Assembly (NCBI GenBank): GCA_000310025.1
Contig: FN649737.1
Coordinates: forward strand, 504,970 to 566,553
DNA: 61,584 bases
Direction: 5' to 3'
Source: Ectocarpus siliculosus
Taxonomy: Eukaryota; Sar; Phaeophyceae; Ectocarpales; Ectocarpaceae
Part shown: positions 52,701 through 61,584 of the stretch, piece after piece
Position numbering within the stretch: the stretch's first letter is position 1
Layout of the letters: each line of letters begins with the position of its first letter
The notes under the pieces: model-generated
Seen by the model: the letters and a program-made list of their open reading frames with translations, nothing else
Database searches by the model: none
What the model was told of the DNA's origin: nothing
Translations under genes and position numbers: made by a program

Positions 52701-55680
52701 CCTTGCCAACGCATATCAGGTAAACAGCAGATTCGTGCCGGTATTCACCAGTAACAATGAGAGCCACCTGCGACAAAAAAACATGCTCAATTCGAAAGCT
52801 GTTTGTTTCAACCGGTTGGAAGTGGTCGCCGTGATTGCAATTCGCCCTTCCATAAACGCTTCCAAGAGATTGCGCCATCGCTATCAGTGGATGAGCCCTA
52901 CTCCAACAGGAACCACGGGCGCCGGAGGCGTCGTCCCGTGAAGCACGGCATCATGGCATCATGGCATCAACTACAAGTAGTGCCGACAAAATATCACACC
53001 GTTTCAACAAGTCAACGTGCTCGTAGCTGACTGGACGGCATGACACATTCCATGCACTCGCGCACGATGAATGATGAGCATCTTCGGGATTCGAATACCT
53101 CACATGATTGGGCGGGCGTTTTCGACTCTATTTTAACGACCTGAGTGCGTTATCTCAACTAAGGTGCCGTGTTCAGAAGGGGCTCAGTGTTCAGGGCCGC
53201 AAGCTTGCCAGCAATTTTCATCGGCGCTATTCACAGCAGTACGTGGAACACTCTGGCGATCCCTCGTGTGGCACACACGCTTTCGCTGGCGCTCAGCCGG
53301 CACCTAAATATTGCTCGACCTGCATCACGGAGCCCCCGCCATACGAGTTGTCCTTAACTTCAAATATCGACTACATCTTACCCCTTACAGTAGCTTGTTT
53401 GGTAACCGCTACACGGAAATGTTCTCGGGCGACGCAGCACTTCTGGCGGGAGATGCTAAAACGCTCGTTCAACTGCTAATGCTGTGCGTACACAATATTT
53501 CAACAAATCATGTTGTCTTCAGATGAAGCGAACTACAGTAGTGGCATGGTTAGTGCCAAATCGCAGCACACGCCACCACAACTCACGTTACCAACTGTTA
53601 TCACTACAGACATACCTCGAACGTAAGCGTGCCGTGAGTAATGGAGGGAGTCTTTTTCGCCCTCTTGTACTGGACGCTGTTGTTCTTCAAGATCTTCTCG
53701 AACTGGGCCAGGGTGGCGTGCTTGCCCACGTTGAACACCGTCACCTGCGGCGATGGATGCATGGCCGTGTCGTCGTACATGACGAAATCAAACCAAAGCG
53801 TTTTAGGCAAATAAACAAACTGACTTCGAACACAGGGACATGACTGCGCGTCTTAGGGGATAACTTGCTCTGGCATGTTGGTGCGAAGCGTACGTCGACA
53901 GGGTAGTGCGGCAACCGTGGGCGCATGATCATGTACAACCCCCCCAACAGGCGCTACAGCAGTTGTTCAGTATGTGAGGGGGCGCTTCCTCTTGATATGA
54001 TTGGGTTGATGTTTAGCTTTCATGGGTGCTCGTGCTCTGACGTGCTTACTGATGCCGGGCATCGAGATGTTCAAGGGATGTTGTAGCAATGCGTTGAAAT
54101 GAAAATGCGGGAGGCGTGAAAACAGCAGTGGCCCAAAAGCGAAAAAAAATGAGCGGAAACAAAAGATCGTTGTGCGAGAAGCCCGCCCAGCATATTATCA
54201 GTATACGTACCCCCTGCCACTTTGCTCTGTGATGTCAAGGTGAACAAGAAGGAAGCATGTGGGGGTTTTGGGCAAGACATGTGAAGGGGGAAATTCCCCC
54301 CGGACCATGAAGTACGAATTGTCTGTCTTGTTCGATCATCCGGGGGGGGGGGGGGCGGCCGACAACTTGGGTTTTCCCCCCTCCCGCTTTTTCATTTCAA
54401 CGCATTGCTACAACATCCCTTGAACATTTCGATGCCCGGCATCAGCAAGCACGTCAGAGCACGAGCACCCATGAGAGCTAAACATCAACCGAATCATATC
54501 AAGAGGAAGCGCCCCCTCACATACTGAACAACTGCTGTAGCGCCTGTTGGGGGGATTGTACATGATCATGCGCCCTCGGTTACCGCACTACCCCGTCGAC
54601 GTACGCTTCGCACGAACATGCGTACGGCAACCGCATAGATGAATCGCGGCAGCCTTCCACGTCGCTACCGGTTTTACCCCAACAGGTAATTATTATGGTG
54701 CAACGTGTGGTTTGGCATTTTTGCCCCATAAGAATACAAGTAATCGAGTCACAGAACGTTTGCAAGCCCCGGGCTCAGGGCAAACGGCTCGCCGGCCACG
54801 ACGGGTAGAGGGCACCACACCAGCCTCGGTGGAACGCGCGGAATGCGGAAACGTTGTGAAGAAAGAAGATAGAAGATAGATTTTCCAACACAAGCACGCT
54901 TGGGTCCAACGTATCGATCGTAATGGGAACCTCTGTTCGATTGCTGTACATAGGTGGACACAAGCTTGGGTCCAACGCATCGATCGTAATGGGAATCTCT
55001 GTTCGATTGCTGTACATAGGTGGACACAACCTCCGGCCGCCCACGTTATCAAGCCGTTGAAGTTCCAACAAGGGGGGTGGTTTCCCACGTCATCCGCAGT
55101 TAGCCTGCAGCTTGGATGTGATGCACGTATGCATATGTGCACCTTTCTGCACCACAGGCGTCTCCCATATGGCATATTTGGCATTCTGCCTTCAAGAGTG
55201 TTGTCAGGTGGTGGTCCTGCACTGGCGCTGTGCATGCAAGCGTGTGTGTGCCCACAATATTATGCACGAAGCGGATGTGCTGAGTAGGAATTGGGCAGCT
55301 GGGAATGGCACCGTGGAAACCTTAACCTTCCAACATGACATCATGTTCAACCGCCCTGCTGGCCATCTGGAGTCGACGGCAACTCAACTCTCTCGCAACT
55401 TTCGCCTGCTACCCAATCTTCAAGGCCTGAAACTGGTATGTAACCTGTGTCTCACCTTAGTCAGCTCTTCGCCAGGTGCTGGTTCACCGGCTGAGGCAGC
55501 AGCTGCTGGGGCTGCGGCTGCAGCGGCAGCAGCAGCGGGTGGAGCCGCTGTTGCTGTAGAGGAAGACTGCACGCCTTCCGCGGCCACATCCTCACTAGTT
55601 TTCTCCTCTATCACGCCGCCGTCTACACTACCCACCTTCTCCTTGCTATCGGCAGGACTGGCCATGGCTTCACGCTTCAT
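37740..55680 (-). CDS. TRMT2A: tRNA (uracil-5-)-methyltransferase, TRMT2A-like
   Basis: Uses S-adenosylmethionine to make m5U in the T loop of cytosolic tRNA. Minus-strand exons: 55680-55456, 53744-53616, 50831-50643, 48692-48562, 47512-47329, 46857-46729, 46017-45940, 45493-45405, 44557-44464, 42547-42407, 41589-41545, 41217-41122, 40615-40520, 39812-39585, 38828-38724, 38219-37740. All phases match, giving 812 residues. An acidic Ala-rich N terminus precedes an RRM-like domain (VTVFNVGK...GTLTFE, residues 76-160). The catalytic core has GYRNKCEF, KKGVWRLLVAR, FTISPNSFFQVNT, the SAM loop VLDVCCGAGTIG (about 488-499), IVDPPRSG (Asp near 595), VYVSCNP (nucleophile Cys near 623) and VDMFPHTPHMELVMVFER. 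The order equals animal TRMT2A. A degenerate Ala/Thr/Val tail of about 120 residues after that block is extra. The start is the first in-frame ATG; ATG at 55665 is an alternative. Confidence 0.95.
37780..38070 (-). repeat. Coding minisatellite in the TRMT2A C-terminal tail
   Basis: Five units of 45 to 48 bases start at about 37828, 37873, 37921, 37969 and 38017 on the plus strand (GTCGTGGATACCRTTCCT or GTTGCGGGTACYGTT). On the minus strand they encode degenerate 16-residue Ala/Thr/Gly-rich repeats in frame, just before the stop. Confidence 0.8.
39030..39066 (+). repeat. AGC microsatellite in TRMT2A intron
   Basis: About 11 CAG/AGC units in the intron between the exons at 39585 and 38828. Confidence 0.85.
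42312..42400 (+). repeat. Dispersed repeat block in TRMT2A intron
   Basis: Matches 35975-36065 in the same orientation. It ends about six bases before the exon edge at 42407, so it forms the first part of the intron on the gene's strand. Confidence 0.6.
42885..43670 (+). repeat. Array of about 3.5 tandem units (210-245 bp) in a TRMT2A intron
   Basis: Units begin near 42890, 43130, 43355 and 43575. They share GCAGAGGGTATG, CGGCCAAAGGCCTCTCTC and CTGGACAATACGCTCTGT blocks, with A-runs of variable length near 43076, 43308 and 43515. Divergence of 10 to 30 percent suggests an old array. No coding role was seen. Confidence 0.75.
43750..43870. repeat. Small inverted-repeat cluster in a TRMT2A intron
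   Basis: CCAACAGGATCACTGTTGG is a near palindrome, and AACAGCGAT near 43750 pairs with ATCGCTGTT near 43811. TTCCAAC words recur on both strands. It may be part of a MITE-like fragment. Confidence 0.4.
46497..46728 (+). repeat. CT/GTCT polypyrimidine microsatellite abutting a TRMT2A donor
   Basis: About 230 bases of CTCT, GTCTTGTCTGT, GTCT and GACT steps. On the gene strand the tract is purine-rich (GA and GACA steps) and starts directly after the 5' splice site of the exon 46857-46729. Confidence 0.9.
48690..48860 (+). repeat. CAN-rich simple sequence in a TRMT2A intron
   Basis: ACC, ATC and CAA triplet runs directly upstream (gene strand) of the acceptor of the exon 48692-48562. On the gene strand they form a TTG/TGG/TGA-rich tract. 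Confidence 0.75.
51675..51732 (+). repeat. Short tandem repeat (15-bp units) in TRMT2A intron
   Basis: Three copies of GCATCTCGAGCGRAA in a row. Confidence 0.75.
53873..54621. repeat. Long inverted repeat in TRMT2A intron 1
   Basis: Arms 53873-54122 and 54371-54621 are inverted copies, about 95 percent identical over roughly 230 to 250 bases, separated by about 248 bases. Outer ends share GCATGTT then GTGCGAAGCGTACGTCGAC; inner ends share GAAATGAAAA then GCGGGAGG. No target-site duplication was obvious. The spacer holds a 13-base G run (about 54342-54354) and no ORF. It could be a foldback/MITE-type element or an inverted duplication; transcription of the intron would give a long hairpin. 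Confidence 0.85.
54898..55030 (+). repeat. Tandem duplication of a 66-bp unit in TRMT2A intron 1
   Basis: Two head-to-tail copies (from 54898 and 54964) differ at only a few bases, so the duplication is recent. Confidence 0.9.
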
Positions 55681-56206
55681 ACGCCCCGTATGCCGGGAGG
55701 CTGCGTTGCCCGCAGCGGTCGGCAAGCGGTCGGCAAGCGGTCGGTCAACAGGGGAGACGCAGGTTGGATTCGATGTTGGTCGGGGGGGCAGGGGCTATCT
55801 CCGGAGATCGACAGTCAGCAGGTGGTGGGACGGACGTTTGGATGTGTATCCTTGGTCATATCGTATTGTGTTTTCGTTGTACAACAGCTTACAGAGAACA
55901 GAGACTATCAGTAGAGCATTGCTGCTAGCGATACGTAGGCAATGCATCCCAGGGCATTGATTTAGGACATTGCTCGTGAGCGGCACGATTTTACGATTTA
56001 CCCGCAACGACGGATCCACTGCCCGTCGGTGTGCGGGAGGGAGCATCCGAACTCCAAGCGAAGTTACGCTGATGCCGCAGCCGTTGCCTGGAAGAAGCGG
56101 GGGGTCGTCGAGTGCAAGCGAGAAGAGCTTGTGAATCCCCACTACGCTGCGTCGGGTGGATATCCATCTTGATCTCATTGTGGCGTAGCAATAGCGGCGT
56201 AGCAAT
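55681..56206. promoter_or_regulatory. Head-to-head intergenic region, presumed bidirectional promoter
   Basis: Only about 526 bases separate the TRMT2A start (minus) from the start of the LamG-domain gene (plus). The region must hold both 5' untranslated regions unless upstream exons exist. No TATA box or other defined element was recognised. A GGCAAGCGGTC repeat lies near 55720-55745. Confidence 0.45.
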
Positions 56207-59200
56207 ATGCGAGGGATGGTGAAGAGGACGTTAGCTGCGGGCCTTGTCCTTGTCTGCCGGTATCGGGTCTGGACGGAAGGAGTCGACGCAGCCCTGCAGT
56301 CGGCGGATACTTCCTACACGCGAGGCTACAGGTGGGATTTATTTCAGCCGTAAGCCCAGACGTCTTGCGGATTTTTTTCGTTGTTGGTCCCGAGTCACGC
56401 GCGGTCGTTGCAGTTTTTGCCAACGGTGTCACGAACAGCGATTCTATTGGGGACCATGACCAATACTCGGCCATCAGCGTCTTCATTTCTTGGGCTCGAG
56501 AAGGGCTCAGCAGTAGCTTTACTCAAGTGTATTATGGAAGCGTGCTGTTCCTAGTGCTGCATGCATGTACATCCATAACAACTACTACTATTGCCAGCTA
56601 AGACAGTAGAAGATATGTCCTTGTGGTCGTACATAGTCGTGCCGAAAAATCGCCCGCAGTAGTCTACACCTGCTCTCGCTGTAGTCAACGCAATTCAAAA
56701 TTCAGGATTTCTTCTTTGCGTGGATGGCAGCGGGATGTTAGGTAGTTGATGCCGTGGCACTACATTGTAGATAGACGCTAGCATGCCCACCTGTATCGGT
56801 ACGTCGGTCCTATGCAGTGGGACAAGAAAGATAGCTTGAGCAAAATATGCTACAAGGATGTGTAGCTAAACATCTTGCTGACAGCGTATCCCGTTCATGG
56901 CATGAAATGTCTTCAACCAACCTACTGGTCTTTCTGACAGTCTCGTTCAACCGGAGCATCTGGTGGCGTACTATCCTCTCGATGGCGACGCTGGGAACGC
57001 GGCTGCGCTGTCTTCTGGCAGGCAAGTCGAAAGCTCTTGCAGACCGCTTGTACACTGTCATCGTCAATGTATTCTAGATCCCAACGCGCGTGTTCCTGTT
57101 CAAATCATTAACTACATTCATTTGGTCGTTTATCGGGAGGCTGAACCCCTGTGAGCACTTTTACATGTCACCCACGCAAAGTAATACGAGGCCGCTACGA
57201 CATTGTGTTCGGTAGTCATTCCGACATCAGCAAAACATCGTTGAGCCCACAATTTCACTTTCTCCTTCTTCCATGACCATTCGACACCCCTCCGCGCGCT
57301 CTCTTCGAAACGTCGCACTCGCAACGTGTTCTCGTTCAGCGACGCGCTAGACGCTGATAATCATGGCGGGGTTTCTACAAGCGAAGCCGTAGCAGGCTTG
57401 GCGCACTATTGCAGTGGACACGACTACCTCGACGTACCAGGCTTGGATGTCAGCCCGCGAGCGTTCCCGCAGCTCACGATCGGCGCTTGGGTGAAGGTGA
57501 ATGCTATCCTTTTTCAATTGAGTCCCGTCCGTTTCGCGGTGTAGGTCAGGGTGCTGGTGATGATTATTGGGGCGAATTTCTGGCATGACTTTCCCTGACA
57601 ATCAGCGTTTGAAAACAGTGAAATTGCCCATGTGCGTCGAAACAGGAGGGAAGGAGGTCGAGCGAATATCCTCTTCTATGAATATTTGTATCATCCTAAC
57701 ACGAGTATGGCCATCATCATCGTTGGTTGCCAGGATTTAATGAACAAACGAGATAATGGCACGTCCCACGGTCGGTAAGCTTGGTATGGACACCGCCCCC
57801 CCAGCTGTTGCTGCTGCTGCCGCGCATAGACGACTGTCGATCGTTCAAACGCTCAATACGCCAGGAGGCGGGTAGAAAACCTGTTCTGGCTCCAGAACGC
57901 ATGTCAAGCTCGCACAGTCTCTTGGGTACATGCACATGCGTCTGTTCTTCACTCCTTGCCCGAGATATGCTTACATTATTCGTCGCTCTTTGACCCTACA
58001 CGGATACATGCTGGGCATCTCAAAGAACAGTTTGATGCACAGTGCCGAATATCACCAACATCGCCCCCCCAATAATTAACATGGCTGTCAGGTCTTGGCC
58101 TTTGACACATCTAGCTCACCCTCCGGGGCTGGTTGGGGTTCTTCTCGGTATCTCTTCGCGGAGACCGATAGCGACGAAGATGGCGGCGAGAGTATAGCCC
58201 GCCGTTTCGTAGCCCTCGACTTCCGCGGCAACAGCGAGGCAGTACAGCAGCAGACCGCGTCCAGCAGGAAACCAGGGTGGGCTTTGGGCACGGGGTACGA
58301 CGGCAACGGAGCGCTGGGTCTCGGACAGCCGGCGGAGCTGTCAAGGTGACGTCCGTTCGTGCTGTTGACAAAAGAAAAGAGTACACTTGGAGCAGTAGCA
58401 GGCGTAGAGACCAACCCGACGTTGGTTTCGCCTTCTTGACTGGAACGTTTGAAGTCGAAATAACTTGAAAAAAAAGGCAACACCCGTCGACCTGGGCACC
58501 TTTACCGGAAGTAAATCATTTGCGTAGCGTGGTTGGGGCCCCTCGATATCTCAAACGAAGGAATCTCAATCGTGACAGCATAGCAAAGTACTCGTGAGAT
58601 GACGGCAAGCATAATAAACCCGCGACGCCGCCCTCTAAACCGGGGTTGCACTCCGCTCCTTCCATCGCCATGCCTCTCCCGAAAACCGTTTCGATGCCGC
58701 ACCGAACGGAACCAACAGGTGGGCGTTTGTAGCGGCGGTCTACAACCAAGAGGCCGGAAACGCCACCCTGTACGTCGACGGCGTTGCCGCCATGGCGCAG
58801 ACATCGGTTCCGGAGGGAGGGGTTTTCTCAAGAAAACAATCGGGAGACAACACCAATGTTACAGCCGCTGCTGTTACTCCTTTCTCGACAGCATTGCGCA
58901 TTGGAGCGGGTCCTAGGGCGGTGGCGGCGGGAGACGGCAGCACTGGTTTGATAGGGTTCGTGGACGAAGTGTTCGTGTACGGGACGGCTCTGAGTGTGGA
59001 CGAGCTGGATTACCTCTACCGTGCGGCACAGGTAACGTCAACGGAAGGGTGCAGGCCGTGAAGTCAAATAAAGTACTTGGGACTGCGAAGTATTCGGCGG
59101 GTGACCTTCGACCTTTAGCAGCTTGCCTTGACTCCGTCAGCAGTAGATTGACTCTTCTTGAGAATCTCGATTCGCACTGAAGGCACAAGATGCAGCATTA

Positions 59201-61129
59201 GACCTCTGCCTCAGATCGCTGAAATCTTGCATGTAGGGGGAGGGCGGGGAGGATGTTTGCCAGGTCCTTTCCCCGATAAACATCTTTGCCCTACAATAGT
59301 GCGTATCGAAGACGAACCAACCCCGAATGACAATGCTACCGACGATATTTTCGCATGGGCAGGCTCCTCTTCCACCGTCTGCTGGAGGGGCCGGGTACGC
59401 CCTGAGGTTACAAGGGCAGCAATGCCTGGATGTTAACCTCGCCGGCCTCGAGGAATCCGAGGAGCTGGCAATGGGCGTGTGGCTAAACCCATCACAGGTG
59501 AGGTCTTGCTCCCAAGTTGCCGGTTTGGAAGGAAAGGCAGGCACAAAGCAGTGCCACCTGAGGGGACCGCGGGAGCAGCAGCATTGTTGTCTGACTCCTT
59601 ATCGGAGCTACTCTTCCTGGCCTTTGGGCCTTTGTTACGCGAGCTAACTTCTATTTCTCGGTTCCCAAGTTTGCTGCTTTCGCGCTTGCTTGTCGTAGTA
59701 TGGTATTATTTGTATATGTACCACCGTGTCAGCTTCCAACCGCGAAAACGGAACAATTTCGACGCTGCTTACAAGAAGGCGGCGGAATGAGAGCATGCCG
59801 CTTTAGATATGTACCCCCGCTGCATGGAATTAACATAGTAGAAAAGACCTCACGTCGTTGTACATATCACGCCTTTCCCCTGCACACATGCCGAGACTTT
59901 GAACTTGATTCCGGACCCACCGACGCTGGGGATGCGGGAGCCTGAATCGAACCTACTAGTGGTGAACTCCATGGTTTGCAAGCATGCCAACACCCCGATA
60001 ACATCACGATTTTTCGAGCACATGCATTACCATTCACCTATTTGCGAGGTGCGGAATTGTGCCTAACCGCTGCCCGCGTCCTCCCACCGACCCGGAACCC
60101 GCTCCGAAAGGTTTTGGAGCGCGAGTCGGGCTTACTCGACTGGCGGACACCGGGCGGCACCGCTTTCTACGTCACCTTCTCGCACGATGTGTCCGCTCGA
60201 AAAACTACCGTACGGCTAAGGCTTGGGGATGCCTTGGACTGGAGTGCGTCGTGCCCGTATCTAGAGGTGGGCCGAGACGCTGTTGCTACGAGAGTCCTGA
60301 TTCTAGACGCCGGGCCGCTGGAAGGGCGCCGTTGTGCTGGTGTTCAAAGCTCCCGTAGCCAATTGCAGATAAATTTTTGGTGCAATTCGAAAGATCGCGA
60401 TGGCTTGCTTCAGTGCGTCATTTCCGCCGCTGATCCAACTTCCCGAGGCCATTGATTCATGATTACGAAGTTATTCCATGCAATGTGAGGTCTGGGCAGC
60501 ATCGATACACTTGGATACTTTGCATACCTGAGTAGAGCATACCCTCTTTCGGACCGATTCTTCGAAACACGAAACAGATGCTAGGGAACGCTCTAGATTT
60601 GCTCCTTTGACGGGCATGCGTTCCGAAGCACCCCAATCCTTGCGAGCTCTGCACTGTACAGGAGTCCCATGCACCTATTCTTCAGCCCCGCCCTTAGGAG
60701 ACCGAAAAAAAATGCATGCGCTTATGGTTTGCACCTCACATTCACGCGCGGCACGATGGGTTGCAGCCAGGGGCATGGAGCCATGTTCAAGTGCAGTGGA
60801 ACGCCTCTCACGCACAATCCTATGTCAATTCCTCCCTCTGCGGGAGCGTGGAATCGGGTTACGATGTCGTGGGCGGAACTGGCTGGGGAAGCGGTGGCAT
60901 GGGTAACGTCACCATAGACCCAACTGTAGGCGAATCTTCAGGGAGCACGGACGGCTTGCTGGTAGGGGCGTGGCGGGGAGCGCCGGATGGGGTCGGCGCA
61001 GGTCGCTTGGGGGGCTACTACACAGGGCTCCTGGACAATCTCGAGGTGCGTAATTTGGCCAGGAACAAGGTCTTTCGACTTGAAGATGGGTTGAAAACGC
61101 TTTTCGAGCCTCTAGTTCGCGACGCAAGG
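56207..61129 (+). CDS. LamG/concanavalin-like multidomain protein, 3' end beyond window
   Basis: Probably a secreted or surface protein that binds glycans or other ligands. Exons with matching phases are 56207-56331, 56941-57021, 57340-57496, 58092-58345, 58719-59031, 59363-59497, 60111-60266 and 60767 to about 61129 (or 61045); about 528 residues so far. The start MRGMVKRTLAAGLVLVC could be a weak signal peptide. A first jelly-roll unit begins at VAYYPLDGDAGN and runs through YLDVPGLDV, LTIGAWVK, WAFVAAVYN, TLYVDGV and GFVDEVFVYGTALSVDELD, the usual LamG-like order. A second unit starts at YALRLQGQQCLDVN, with LAMGVWLNPSQ, GAWSHVQVQWNASH and GYYTGLLDNLEV. No transmembrane segment or catalytic motif was seen. 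The intron after 57021 must use a GC donor (AG|GCAAGT) to keep frame. Domain family is fairly sure; cell location and ligand are inference. Confidence 0.82.
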
Positions 61130-61148
61130 GTACGGGTATTTCGGAATC

Positions 61149-61161
61149 CCCCCCCCCCCGC
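61149..61161 (+). repeat. Poly-C run
   Basis: A homopolymer C tract in the region after the last recognised LamG exon. A second poly-C run lies at about 61424-61437. Confidence 0.7.
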
Positions 61162-61227
61162 CGGTTCCCTAAATCGGAATATAGGTTGGCGTCGGGTGGC
61201 ACCGCGCCGTAAAATAGCCATCGAACC

Positions 61228-61584
61228 CTAGACATGAAATAATTGTACTTACCGACTTTTCTTTGCCCATTCCAGTACACAAACCTGATATAGACATGAA
61301 ATAACGGAACTTACAAATTTTTATTTACCATACCATAACACGAAGCTGGCAATAGACATGAAACTACTAGACTAATCAGTTTTTTTTTCACCAGACCATA
61401 ACTAAATAGTATAAACCTAGAATCCCCCCCCCCCCCAAATAGCTTCTTACACCTAGAACCGATCCCCAAACCGTAACCGAACCCCCCTGGAAAATAGACC
61501 CCCCGCCTCTCTCCCTTTTATTTTTTACCATACGATAACACGAAGCTGGCAATAGACATGAAACTACTGAACGCTAATATTTTT
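61228..61584 (+). repeat. Tandem repeat of about 62-bp units at the right edge
   Basis: The phrase TAGACATGAAAYWA recurs at about 61231, 61293, 61355 and 61553, each followed by TTTTT-rich and CCATACxATAACACxAAxCTGGxA-like stretches. The array is interrupted by a C-rich segment and continues past the window. It presumably lies in an intron of the LamG gene. Confidence 0.75.

Overview
This is a nuclear window from an intron-rich eukaryote. It has long spliced genes with GT-AG introns and coding exons richer in G and C than their introns. The introns are full of microsatellites and minisatellites, and there is an intact hAT DNA transposon. The style (14 to 16 short exons spread over 15 to 18 kb, abundant CAG, GTT and GA tracts, and a peroxisomal AAA ATPase next to a tRNA methyltransferase) fits a stramenopile alga, most likely a brown alga. 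That placement is an inference; no taxon marker was seen.

Layout, left to right. 1-2435: no confident gene, only a complex of direct and inverted repeats near the edge and a GC-rich open stretch. 2436-8146: a complete hAT transposon (2444-8138) with 23-bp perfect terminal inverted repeats, an 8-bp target duplication and an eight-exon transposase on the minus strand that stays open through every junction. 8210-24233 (+): PEX6, the peroxisome-biogenesis AAA ATPase, rebuilt from 15 exons, all phase-consistent; its first exon is tentative. 24234-26469: mosaic repeats, including a duplicated copy of the 5' end of the next gene. 26470-31038 (+): a long coiled-coil protein that splices in frame into a PARP-type ADP-ribosyltransferase catalytic domain; the final exon was not found. 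31039-37739: a gene-poor region with a small palindromic-TIR element, a decayed minus-strand ORF resembling a viral-type helicase, a tRNA-derived SINE-like sequence and dispersed repeats. 37740-55680 (-): TRMT2A-like tRNA (uracil-5-)-methyltransferase, 16 exons, complete and phase-consistent (812 residues). 56207 to the right edge (+): a gene for a probably secreted protein with LamG/concanavalin-like domains, head-to-head with TRMT2A and continuing past the window.

The host genes are unrelated housekeeping or surface functions and do not form one pathway. The most unusual signals lie in non-coding structure. Intronic minisatellites carry repeated copies of an exon end plus its 5' splice site. 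One 3' splice site appears to have arisen by a point change in a tandem repeat. Two junctions need GC-AG introns to keep frame. A hairpin with roughly 250-bp arms lies inside TRMT2A intron 1. All exon models were made by eye from reading frame, splice consensus and family knowledge; no alignment or transcript evidence was available.
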